From Hyphomicrobiales bacterium (GTDB lineage: Bacteria > Pseudomonadota > Alphaproteobacteria > Rhizobiales > Beijerinckiaceae), in NCBI GenBank assembly GCA_028290125.1, contig JAQGKM010000026.1, positions 1 to 9,884 of the forward strand: a stretch of 9,884 bases of DNA, given 5' to 3'. Shown here piece after piece: positions 1 through 6,739 of this stretch. Position 1 is the first letter of the stretch; each line of letters opens with the position of its first letter. Both the position numbers and the translations under genes were made by a program. Below the pieces are notes generated by a model. The model saw nothing but the letters and a program-made list of their open reading frames with translations. It was not told where the DNA came from and ran no database searches.

Positions 1-255
1 AATGCTTTCCAGATGTCCGAGCGGCACGATCTTGGGCAGCAGCACGGCGGGGCCGGGCAGGCGGCGGATCAGCTCGCTCGACAGCGCACGCGCGGCGCGG
101 CGCGTCGGCACGTAGATGGTGGCGGCCGCGAAGTCGAGCGGCGCCATGCCCGGGCCGATGCCGCTGACGACAGCGCCGTCGAGAAGCTTCTGCGCGAATG
201 TCGCCAGAAATGGCGCGCCGGGATGAATTGTCAGGACACGGGGAGCGCGCGCCAT
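1..255 (-). CDS. addB: Double-strand break repair protein AddB, N-terminal 85 residues (cut by window edge)
   Basis: AddB is the partner of AddA in the helicase-nuclease that processes double-strand DNA ends for RecA-dependent repair, the alphaproteobacterial counterpart of RecBCD. Only the first 85 codons are present; the C-terminal nuclease and iron-sulfur region lies outside. The visible peptide starts MARAPRVLTIHPGAPFLATF, and residues 52-63 include TIYVPTRRAARAL, followed by a stretch ending LLPKIVPLGHLESI. These match the start of alphaproteobacterial AddB as I know the family: a PGAPFL segment, then PTRRAARAL, then a LLP-I-PLG segment. The ATG at 253-255 lies 11 bp after the preceding gene's stop. 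A GAGG at 265-268, overlapping that TGA stop, is a suitable SD, so this is the last visible gene of the minus-strand unit. addA would be expected further downstream. Identification is by motif recognition over a short piece. Confidence 0.85.
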   Translation of the reverse strand, partial: MARAPRVLTIHPGAPFLATFAQKLLDGAVVSGIGPGMAPLDFAAATIYVPTRRAARALSSELIRRLPGPAVLLPKIVPLGHLESI

Positions 256-266
256 TCCGCCGCGCC

Positions 267-989
267 TCAGGATGTCGAGCGCGCGATGGCGTCTTCGGCT
301 TGCGCAATCGCCGCGGGCGTTCCGACATGCAGCCACACGCCATCGAGCCGCAGCCCGTGCAGGCGACCCTTTTCGGCCGCCGCGAAGAAGAAGGGCGCGA
401 GTCGGAACACGTCGCGCGTGTCGTTCTCGAACAGCTCCGGCTTGATGATGCCGACTCCCGAGTAGACGAAGGGCGCGACGTCGCGTTCGTCGCGCCGCGT
501 CAGGCGGCCTTGCGGATCCATCGTGAAATCGCCGGGCCAGTCGACGCCGACGGAAGCCGAGGCTGCGGCGACGAGCAGCAGCGCATCCATGCGCGCAGGA
601 TCCCAGGCGTCGGCAAGGCGTTGGATGTTGGACAGCGGCCCCTCGATCCAGAATGCATCCGTGTTGCAGAGGAAGAAGGGTTTGCCTTCCAAAAGCGGCA
701 GAACTTTGCGAATGCCGCCGCCCTGGTCGAGCAATTGCGCACGCTCGTCCGAGATGACGATCCCGGGCGCCGTGCGGGTCGCCAGATGCTGTTCGATCTG
801 GTCGGCGAGATAATGCACGTTGACGATGGCGCGCGGGACGCCGGCGCGCGCGAAGAGATCGAGGCAATGATCGATCAGCGGCTTGCCGGCGACCTTCACG
901 AGCGGCTTGGGGATCGTGTCGGAGATCGGCCGCATGCGCGTGCCGAGTCCGGCGGCGAAGACCATGGCGGTGTCGGGCTTCACGCTCAT
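267..989 (-). CDS. murU: N-acetylmuramate 1-phosphate uridylyltransferase (MurU-like nucleotidyltransferase)
   Basis: This 240-residue protein is a sugar-1-phosphate nucleotidyltransferase of the GT-A-like Rossmann fold, the usual size for MurU. MurU converts MurNAc-1-phosphate plus UTP to UDP-MurNAc in the cytoplasm, letting recycled cell-wall sugar bypass MurA and de novo synthesis. Seen in the sequence: the nucleotide-binding loop FAAGLGTRMRP at 11-21, PKP at 27-29 with the expected lysine K28, a DQGGGIRK loop at 88-95, the metal-binding NTDAFW at 109-114 (D111), and a C-terminal WLHVGTP at 219-225. Its ATG overlaps the stop of the upstream TsaE-AmgK gene (ATGA, 986-989). Since AmgK makes MurNAc-1-phosphate, the MurU substrate, the pairing is the main argument for MurU over a generic mannose- or glucose-1-phosphate transferase. 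The AmgK/MurU pathway is established in Pseudomonas putida. Here the substrate is inferred. Confidence 0.85.
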   Translation of the reverse strand: MSVKPDTAMVFAAGLGTRMRPISDTIPKPLVKVAGKPLIDHCLDLFARAGVPRAIVNVHYLADQIEQHLATRTAPGIVISDERAQLLDQGGGIRKVLPLLEGKPFFLCNTDAFWIEGPLSNIQRLADAWDPARMDALLLVAAASASVGVDWPGDFTMDPQGRLTRRDERDVAPFVYSGVGIIKPELFENDTRDVFRLAPFFFAAAEKGRLHGLRLDGVWLHVGTPAAIAQAEDAIARSTS

Positions 990-2503
990 GCGCCGTCCTT
1001 CGCGTAAAGCGAGGGCATGTGCGTCTCGAACCAGACCTTCACGCCGACCAGCGCCGGATGCGACAGATCCTTCAGCAGGTAATGCTTCACGCGCGGAATG
1101 TGCGCCAGATAGCCGGGCTTGCCGTCGCGCTTGTCGAGCCGCGCGAAAATGCCGAGCACTTTCGTCGCGCGCTGCGCGCCCATGATCGCATAGGCGCGGG
1201 CGAAGGTCTCGATGGCGAAGGCGGGATCGGCCTCGCGACGCTGGCGCAGATATTGGCCGAGCAGTTTCATCTCGAGCGTGTCCGACACGGTGACGCGCGC
1301 GTCCTGCAACAGCGAGGCGACGTCATAGGCCGGATGGCCCATCACGCAATCCTGGAAGTCGAGGATGCCGACCTTGCGCAGCCAGTCGCGCTCCGGCAGC
1401 CACATCAGGTTCGGCGAATGATAGTCGCGCAGCGTCCACGTGCGCGGGCCGGTGACGATCTCTTCCAGCGCCTCGCGCCAGACGTTGACGAAGGTTGCGC
1501 GCGCGCCCGACGACAGATGCGCGCGCGCAATGTGCGGCGCGTACCAGTCGATCAGCAGCTCGACCTCGATGCTGAGCGCCTCGATGTCGTAGGGCGGAAT
1601 CGTATATCCCTCGACCGTGGCGGGCAGATCACGCGCATGCAGCGCGGCGAGCACGCTCACCGCCGCGCCGTAGCGTTCCGGCATCGGGCCGTCGGCGTCG
1701 ACGACGCCCAGCGCGCCGAGATCTTCCAGGATCGCCAGTCCCTGCTCCGGCGCCGCCGCGTAAATCTCGGGCGCAGAAAAATGTTCGGTGCGCAGGCCGC
1801 GCGACAGGGCAAGAAAGGGCGTCACATCTTCCGCGAGCCGCGCGATGGCGCTGTAGGGCTTGCCCATGCGCACCGGCGGGCCGTCGGGCCGCCGCGGCGA
1901 GATCATCAGGATGGCGCGGGCACCGTCCGGCTTTTCAAGCCGCTCGTAGGCGCGCGTCGAGGCGTCACCCATCATGAAGGTGCGCTTCGCCTCGCCCCAG
2001 CCGGACGCGTTGAGCAGTTCGCTGATCGACAGTGCGCGGCGGAGCCGTTCCGCAAAGTAACCCGAGGCGACGAGCGTGGCCTTGCGCTGCGTGTCGCCCT
2101 GGCTGGCGTCGAGGCGCAATTGAACGTCGAGCCGCGTCTCGGGCAACGGACCGGCGCGATCCGCCCATTCGACCAGAAGCAGTGCGCCCTCGCTTGCCTC
2201 TTCCCAGCCGAGCTCCACGAGTTCGTCGGGTGACTTGATGCGGTAGAGATCGGCATGGACGATCGGGAAACGCTTCGCCTCGTAGACCTGCATGAGCGTG
2301 AAGGTCGGGCTCGGCACTTCCTGGTCGGGATCCTCCATCAGTTCGCGGATCAGCGCGCGCGCCAGCGTCGTCTTGCCGGCGCCGAGGTCGCCCGAGAGCG
2401 TCACGAGATCGCCGGCCGCGACGACGGACGCGATGCGTCGCGCCAGCGCGGCGGTGTCGCTTTCGTCGGCGAGGTCGTAGTCGAAACGCGCGTCTTCCGC
2501 CAA
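986..2503 (-). CDS. tsaE-amgK: Fusion of TsaE (tRNA t6A synthesis ATPase) with AmgK-like sugar kinase, TTG start
   Basis: This 505-residue protein joins two domains that are separate in many bacteria. Residues about 5-150 are TsaE, the ATPase that drives turnover of the TsaB-TsaD complex making t6A37 on ANN-decoding tRNAs. Visible motifs are the P-loop GDLGAGKTT (38-46), SPTF (65-68), HADLYR (83-88) and the Walker B-like LLLVEWADR (108-116). Residues about 160-505 are an aminoglycoside phosphotransferase-fold kinase, with catalytic LRDYHSPNL (358-366; D360, N365) and metal-binding ILDFQD (380-385; D382). AmgK phosphorylates MurNAc/GlcNAc at the anomeric carbon, and the MurU-like gene directly downstream, overlapping by 4 bp, supports that role. 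The start is TTG at 2501-2503, chosen because an AAGGAG lies 7 nt upstream and the next in-frame ATG (codon 56) falls inside the TsaE fold after the P-loop. As I recall, this fusion is annotated in other Rhizobiales. The kinase substrate is inferred. Confidence 0.88.
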   Translation of the reverse strand: MAEDARFDYDLADESDTAALARRIASVVAAGDLVTLSGDLGAGKTTLARALIRELMEDPDQEVPSPTFTLMQVYEAKRFPIVHADLYRIKSPDELVELGWEEASEGALLLVEWADRAGPLPETRLDVQLRLDASQGDTQRKATLVASGYFAERLRRALSISELLNASGWGEAKRTFMMGDASTRAYERLEKPDGARAILMISPRRPDGPPVRMGKPYSAIARLAEDVTPFLALSRGLRTEHFSAPEIYAAAPEQGLAILEDLGALGVVDADGPMPERYGAAVSVLAALHARDLPATVEGYTIPPYDIEALSIEVELLIDWYAPHIARAHLSSGARATFVNVWREALEEIVTGPRTWTLRDYHSPNLMWLPERDWLRKVGILDFQDCVMGHPAYDVASLLQDARVTVSDTLEMKLLGQYLRQRREADPAFAIETFARAYAIMGAQRATKVLGIFARLDKRDGKPGYLAHIPRVKHYLLKDLSHPALVGVKVWFETHMPSLYAKDGA

Positions 2504-2510
2504 GGCGGAG

Positions 2511-2516
2511 CTCCTT
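2511..2516 (-). promoter_or_regulatory. Shine-Dalgarno AAGGAG that fixes the TTG start of tsaE-amgK
   Basis: On the minus strand the sequence reads TAAGGAG, then seven bases, then TTG. The TAA at 2515-2517 is the stop of the DivL-like kinase gene, so the ribosome binding site overlaps the upstream stop codon. This supports a TTG start at 2503 and suggests that a ribosome finishing the kinase can restart on the fusion gene. Coupling is inferred; the sequence and spacing are seen directly. Confidence 0.75.
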
Positions 2517-5049
2517 ATGCAGTAGCCGATTTTATCACGACAGCGGCGTCATCGGGAAAAATGCAGGTGACCACCGTTCCTTCACCGGGCGCGGACTGGA
2601 TGTCGACCTCGCCGCCGTGCAGTTCGACGAAGGATCGCACGATCGAAAGCCCGAGTCCGACGCCGCGATGACGCGAGCCGACGGTGTGGGTCTGGAAACG
2701 GTCGAACACGCGGTCGAGCACGTCGAGCGGAATGCCGCGGCCCTGGTCCGACACCTTGAACACGATCTGGCCGGGGCGGCGCAAGGCCGCCAGCGTGACC
2801 GTCTGGCCGGGCTCCGAGAAACCGATGGCGTTGGACAGCAGGTTGAACAGCACCTGCCTGATCCGCTTGGCGTCGGCGCGGAACGAGCCGATGTCGTCGA
2901 GCGCGACGATGTTCAGGTGGATGTTGGACTCAGCCAGCCTGTCCTGCAGACCCTCGGCCGCCGCCGAGATGGTGGCGCGGATGTCGACATATTCGAGCGA
3001 CAGCTCCATCGCGTCGGTGTCGATCGAGGCGAGGTCGAGAATGTCGTTGATGATCGCCAGCAGCGCGGCCGAGGACTTCAGCACATAGCCGGTGTATTCG
3101 CGCTGCTTCGGATTGAGCGGACCGACCGCGCCTTCGCCGAGCAGCTGGATGAAGCCGATGATGTTGGTGAGCGGCGAGCGCAATTCGTAGGAGACATGGT
3201 GCACGAAGTCGTTGCGGAGCTTTTCCGCATCGAGCAGCGCCTGGTTGCGATCGGTCAGCGCGCGTTCGACGCTGACGCTCGCCGACACGTCGATGAAGGT
3301 CAGCAGCGTCGCGCCGTCCGGCAGGGGCGCGGTGACGCAGTCGATGATCGAGCCGTCGCGGCGCGCCATGCGGCGCTCGAACCCCTCGCGCGCATCCTGC
3401 AGGCCAGCCACGAGACTGCGCAGATCGTCCCAGTCCTCGCGCTTGTCGTGCAGCGCCATGCAGGCGCGCATTACCTGGTCGAAATGCGGCTTCTCGGCAA
3501 GCGCGGTCGCATCGCAGCGCCACAACGACGCGAAGGCCGGGTTGAAGAGCTTCAGGCGTCCGTCGGTGCCGAACACCGCGACGCCTTCCTTCAGCGAGTC
3601 GAGCGTCTCGCCCTGCACGCGCATCAGCGCATTGTAGGATGACTCGAGATGGAAGCGCTCGGTGACGTCGTCGAACAGATAGGTGACGCCGCCCTGCGGA
3701 TTGGGATTGATGACGACGCGCAGCGTGCGCGCGCCCGGCAGGTACCAGACGTGCTCGGTGGTCTCGACGGTTTGGTAGGCCTGCATGAGGCCGTTCTTCC
3801 ACGTGCGGAAATCGGCCTGTTCCGGCAGGCGGCCTTCCGCGCGCAAGCGGTCGAGAATTTCGGAATCGGCAGGCGCCTGATCGAGGAACGCGGAATCGAG
3901 CGACCACAATTGCGCATAGGCCGTGTTGTAGAAGACGAGCCGACGGCCGGAATCGAAGATCGCCACGGCGGTCGACAATTGATCGAGCGTGCGCCGGTGC
4001 GCATCCATCTGGCGGCCGAGATCGGCGCGCACTTGTTCGAGATCCGACACGTCGGTCGCGAGTCCGCCGGAGCCATGCTCCATCGGCACATCGGTGACGT
4101 CGAGCATGCGCCGCGCGCCAGCGACGACCGCCGGCACGCGCTGGCGCCAGACCTCCGCCTTCCCGCGTGCGTCTTCCACGCTGCGACGGATCGGTTCGTC
4201 GAGCAGTTCGAGCCCGCGGCTGATGACATCGTCGCGCCGCTCGGCCTCGACAGCGCGCACATAGGCGCGGTTGACCCAGGTGAGCCGGCCCTGCGGATCG
4301 CGCAGCCACGCGGGCGCCGGCGCGGAATCGAGCATGGCGCGCAAGCCGTCGCGTTCGAAGACGGAATTGGAAAAGGCCTCGCGCAGACGCGTGAGTTCGA
4401 GCCTGTCGCCGGAGACATCGCGAATGCGCATGACGGCGCGGCCCGCGACGGCGCGGCCTTCGGTTTCGAGATGCCGTCCGGTCAACGTGACGAGCGGCAG
4501 GCGAAACGCCTCGCCGCGATCGCGCAGCCGCTCGACGGCGCGCTCGAGTTGCTGGGCGATCATTGGCGTCAGCCAAGAACCGAAGGCGAGCACGCGGCGC
4601 GGCGGCGACAGTTCGGTGAGCTGCGCGACATCGCCTTCAATATCGGGCTCCTCGTAGCTCGACCCCCAGCAGATGGTGATCTGCAATTCGGCGGCGAGAA
4701 AGACTTCCGCGCGGTCGAGGCGCGCACGCATGGCGACGAGTTCGGCCTTGAGGCCGGCCTCGCGCTTCGCCGCCGACTTGCGGCCGGCCATATGCAGAAG
4801 AGTCGCGGTGGTGGCGAAGACGCCGAGCGCGAGAGCCGCGGAAACACCGATGAATTCAGGTTGATCGTAGAGGGAATTGCCCGCTGCGCTGACATGGGTG
4901 GCGCTGGCGAGGGCGGCTGTCGATAGTATGATGGGCGTCGGCCACAGAGCCGTGCACGCGCGCATCGCCTGCCGCCAAACGCGTTTTTGCAGTCCCATTC
5001 CCCGTATGCCCCTGCGGTCGTTCGAAAAATCCGTGCGGTCCCCCCGCAT
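2515..5049 (-). CDS. divL: DivL-like membrane-bound multi-PAS histidine kinase with tyrosine in the H-box
   Basis: This 844-residue protein has two hydrophobic segments (about 33-55 and 66-88), a charged helical linker (about 90-120), a degenerate PAS-like region (about 116-220), and PAS-like domains at about 232-340, 352-465 (AVAIFD..GRRLVFYN) and 480-590 (GVAVFGTDGRLKLFN). HisKA-like (about 608-680) and HATPase (about 720-835) domains follow. The H-box reads HVSYELRSPLTNIIGF: the normal phosphoacceptor histidine is Y621 (codon TAC, 3187-3189). ATP-site motifs remain: N-box FNLLSNAIGF (N740), DQGRGIP (768-774) and GVGLGLSIV (796-804). A Tyr-for-His H-box with PAS repeats and an N-terminal anchor is the hallmark of DivL, which in Caulobacter binds DivK~P and controls CckA, hence CtrA. 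Function here is inferred. An ATG at 4998 (827 residues) is a good alternative start; neither has a convincing SD. The gene lies behind the ahcY terminator and heads the downstream unit. Confidence 0.82.
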   Translation of the reverse strand: MRGDRTDFSNDRRGIRGMGLQKRVWRQAMRACTALWPTPIILSTAALASATHVSAAGNSLYDQPEFIGVSAALALGVFATTATLLHMAGRKSAAKREAGLKAELVAMRARLDRAEVFLAAELQITICWGSSYEEPDIEGDVAQLTELSPPRRVLAFGSWLTPMIAQQLERAVERLRDRGEAFRLPLVTLTGRHLETEGRAVAGRAVMRIRDVSGDRLELTRLREAFSNSVFERDGLRAMLDSAPAPAWLRDPQGRLTWVNRAYVRAVEAERRDDVISRGLELLDEPIRRSVEDARGKAEVWRQRVPAVVAGARRMLDVTDVPMEHGSGGLATDVSDLEQVRADLGRQMDAHRRTLDQLSTAVAIFDSGRRLVFYNTAYAQLWSLDSAFLDQAPADSEILDRLRAEGRLPEQADFRTWKNGLMQAYQTVETTEHVWYLPGARTLRVVINPNPQGGVTYLFDDVTERFHLESSYNALMRVQGETLDSLKEGVAVFGTDGRLKLFNPAFASLWRCDATALAEKPHFDQVMRACMALHDKREDWDDLRSLVAGLQDAREGFERRMARRDGSIIDCVTAPLPDGATLLTFIDVSASVSVERALTDRNQALLDAEKLRNDFVHHVSYELRSPLTNIIGFIQLLGEGAVGPLNPKQREYTGYVLKSSAALLAIINDILDLASIDTDAMELSLEYVDIRATISAAAEGLQDRLAESNIHLNIVALDDIGSFRADAKRIRQVLFNLLSNAIGFSEPGQTVTLAALRRPGQIVFKVSDQGRGIPLDVLDRVFDRFQTHTVGSRHRGVGLGLSIVRSFVELHGGEVDIQSAPGEGTVVTCIFPDDAAVVIKSATA

Positions 5050-5100
5050 GGCATCGATCGCGGCGCAAACTCGAAACTCCGCCGATCCCCGAATCAGGTC

Positions 5101-5128
5101 ACTTTAGACGGGCGGGGACTCCCGACAA
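5101..5128 (-). promoter_or_regulatory. Candidate sigma70-type promoter for the divL-tsaE/amgK-murU-addB unit
   Basis: On the minus strand TTGTCG (5123-5128) and TAAAGT (5101-5106) are separated by 16 bp. Each matches its consensus at four of six positions. The site lies between the ahcY terminator and the kinase start, where a promoter is needed because ahcY transcription should stop at 5139. It would give a leader of about 45 nt to the ATG at 5049, or about 95 nt to the ATG at 4998. This is weak, pattern-only evidence. Confidence 0.3.
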
Positions 5129-5138
5129 AGTGGTTAAC

Positions 5139-5175
5139 AAAAAGGAAACGCCCCTGCCGGAGGGGCAGGGGCGTT
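5139..5175 (-). terminator. Intrinsic terminator of ahcY
   Basis: Arms 5147-5158 and 5164-5175 form a perfect 12-bp, mostly G:C stem with a 5-nt loop. Read on the minus strand, the stem is followed by TCCTTTTT. It begins 28 nt after the ahcY stop codon and is a textbook rho-independent terminator in that direction. On the plus strand the stem is followed by GAAAG, with no T-run, so it is one-way. It separates ahcY from the downstream kinase unit. Confidence 0.9.
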
Positions 5176-5203
5176 GAAAGGACGTTTTGCGGAGAGCTGT
5201 TGC

Positions 5204-6610
5204 TCAATAGCGATAGTGGTCCGGCTTGTAGGGTCCCTGCTCGGGCAGGCCGAGGTAGGTCGCCTGCTCGTTGGTGAGCTTGGTGAGCTTCACGCCGATC
5301 TTGTCGAGATGAAGCGCCGCGACCTTCTCGTCCAGATGCTTGGGCAGCGTGTAGACCTTGCGCTCGTACTGGCCCTGCTTGGTCCAGAGCTCGATCTGCG
5401 CCAGCGTCTGGTTGGTGAAGGAGGCCGACATCACGAAGGACGGGTGGCCCGTCGCATTGCCGAGATTCACCAGGCGGCCTTCCGACAGCAGGATGATGCG
5501 CTTGCCGTCGACGAACTCGATCTCGTCGACCTGCGGCTTGATGTTGTTCCACTTGAAGTTGCGCAGCCCGCCGACCTGGATCTCCGAGTCGAAGTGGCCA
5601 ATGTTGCAGACGATGGCGCGATCCTTCATGGCGCGCATGTGGTCGACGGTGATGACGTCCACATTGCCGGTCGCCGTGACGAAGATGTCGGCGCGCACGG
5701 CGGCGTCTTCCATAGTGGTGACTTCATAGCCTTCCATCGCTGCCTGCAGCGCGCAGATCGGATCGATCTCCGAGACCATGACGCGGCAACCCGCATTGCG
5801 CAGCGAGGCGGCCGAACCCTTGCCGACGTCGCCGAAGCCCGCAACCATCGCGACCTTGCCGGCCATCATGACGTCGGTGCCGCGGCGGATGCCGTCGACC
5901 AGCGATTCCTTGCAGCCGTAGAGATTGTCGAACTTCGACTTCGTCACCGAGTCGTTGACGTTGATCGCCGGCCACAGCAGCGAGCCGTCCTTCTCCATGT
6001 TGTAGAGACGGTGCACGCCCGTGGTGGTCTCTTCCGAGACGCCCTTGATGGCGAGGCCATTGCGCGTGTACCAGCCCGGATTGGCCTTGAGGCGCTTCTT
6101 GATGGTGGCGAAGAGCACTTCCTCTTCTTCATTGCCGGCCTTCTCGAGGAAGGCGACATCGCCCTTCTCGGCGCGCATGCCGAGGTGGATCAGCATGGTG
6201 GCGTCGCCGCCGTCGTCGAGGATCATGTTCGGCGTGCCGCCGTCAGACCATTCGAAGATGCGGTGCGTGTAATCCCAATAGTCTTCCAGGCTCTCGCCCT
6301 TGATCGCGAAGACCGGCGTGCCGGCGGCCGCGATGGCGGCGGCGGCGTGGTCCTGCGTCGAGTAGATGTTGCACGAGGCCCAGCGGACGTCGGCGCCGAG
6401 CGCCTTCAGCGTCTCGATCAGCACGCCGGTCTGGATGGTCATGTGCAGGGAGCCGGCGACGCGCGCGCCCTTGAGCGGCTGCGACGCGCCATATTCGGCG
6501 CGGGTCGACATGAGGCCGGGCATTTCCGTCTCGGCGATCGCGAGCTCCTTGCGGCCCCACTCGGCGAGCTTGATGTCGGCGACGACGTAATCGTTGAAAT
6601 GAGCGGTCAT
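5204..6610 (-). CDS. ahcY: Adenosylhomocysteinase (S-adenosyl-L-homocysteine hydrolase)
   Basis: AhcY reversibly splits S-adenosylhomocysteine into adenosine and homocysteine, clearing the product inhibitor of SAM-dependent methyltransferases and feeding the methionine cycle. It is a cytosolic, NAD-dependent, usually tetrameric enzyme. The 468-residue sequence shows SLHMTIQT (54-61; H56), ILDDGGDAT (130-138), SEETTTGV (192-199), KSKFDNLYGC (224-233), the NAD-binding GFGDVGKG (258-265), GHPSFVMS (388-395) and the typical C-terminus KPDHYRY. The length fits the bacterial form with the extra internal segment. The ATG at 6608-6610 is preferred over an in-frame upstream start because MTAHFNDYVVADIKLAEWG is the expected beginning and a GAGG lies just upstream. 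The upstream start would also place the promoter inside the gene. It has its own promoter, a palindromic upstream operator and a strong terminator, so it is probably transcribed alone. The adjacent prmB product is a SAM-using enzyme. Confidence 0.98.
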   Translation of the reverse strand: MTAHFNDYVVADIKLAEWGRKELAIAETEMPGLMSTRAEYGASQPLKGARVAGSLHMTIQTGVLIETLKALGADVRWASCNIYSTQDHAAAAIAAAGTPVFAIKGESLEDYWDYTHRIFEWSDGGTPNMILDDGGDATMLIHLGMRAEKGDVAFLEKAGNEEEEVLFATIKKRLKANPGWYTRNGLAIKGVSEETTTGVHRLYNMEKDGSLLWPAINVNDSVTKSKFDNLYGCKESLVDGIRRGTDVMMAGKVAMVAGFGDVGKGSAASLRNAGCRVMVSEIDPICALQAAMEGYEVTTMEDAAVRADIFVTATGNVDVITVDHMRAMKDRAIVCNIGHFDSEIQVGGLRNFKWNNIKPQVDEIEFVDGKRIILLSEGRLVNLGNATGHPSFVMSASFTNQTLAQIELWTKQGQYERKVYTLPKHLDEKVAALHLDKIGVKLTKLTNEQATYLGLPEQGPYKPDHYRY

Positions 6611-6637
6611 GGTCTGCCTCGGTTGATTGTGGGCCGC

Positions 6638-6666
6638 TCTATAGCAGGGCGGCCCGCCCGGGGCAA
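6638..6666 (-). promoter_or_regulatory. Candidate ahcY promoter
   Basis: On the minus strand TTGCCC (6661-6666) and TATAGA (6638-6643) are separated by exactly 17 bp. The -10 matches consensus at five of six positions and the -35 at four of six. Transcription would start near 6631, giving a leader of about 20 nt before the ahcY ATG, too short for a riboswitch. The 17-bp spacer contains a GC palindrome with 6-bp arms around one base (6647-6659). The match is by eye. Confidence 0.5.
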
Positions 6667-6671
6667 TGGAC

Positions 6672-6691
6672 ATATAAAGATGTCTTTATAT
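6672..6691. promoter_or_regulatory. 20-bp palindromic operator upstream of ahcY, probably for a SahR/SamR-type ArsR-family regulator
   Basis: ATATAAAGATGTCTTTATAT is a perfect inverted repeat with 9-bp arms (6672-6680 and 6683-6691) around a 2-bp centre. It is strikingly AT-rich against its GC-rich surroundings and begins 5 bp upstream of the predicted -35 box. ArsR-family regulators SahR and SamR are known to control ahcY and other SAM-cycle genes in Proteobacteria through palindromes of about this size. The assignment to that family is inferred from position and form. No regulator gene is in the window. Lying upstream of -35, the site might activate this promoter, or repress a different overlapping one. 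Confidence 0.7.
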
Positions 6692-6739
6692 CGCTTACGC
6701 TGCGGCTCCCCATTTCGTGAAGGCGAGGCGCACCCGTGT

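Noticed and set aside
5131..5148. Possible CtrA binding site (TTAAC) near the divL promoter
   Set aside because: Only one TTAA half is present. The second TTAA expected after seven bases is missing on both strands, and the other bases belong to the ahcY terminator tail.
6647..6659. GC palindrome between the ahcY promoter boxes as a prmB terminator
   Set aside because: It lacks a following T-run on the minus strand and fits exactly within the 17-bp promoter spacer.
6611..6673. Upstream in-frame start extending AhcY by 21 residues
   Set aside because: The added residues do not resemble the family, the region holds the likely promoter, and the ATG at 6610 gives the expected N-terminus.
6611..6739. 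SAH or SAM riboswitch in the ahcY leader
   Set aside because: The predicted leader is only about 20 nt and I see no conserved riboswitch core. The gap is better explained by the promoter and the palindromic operator.
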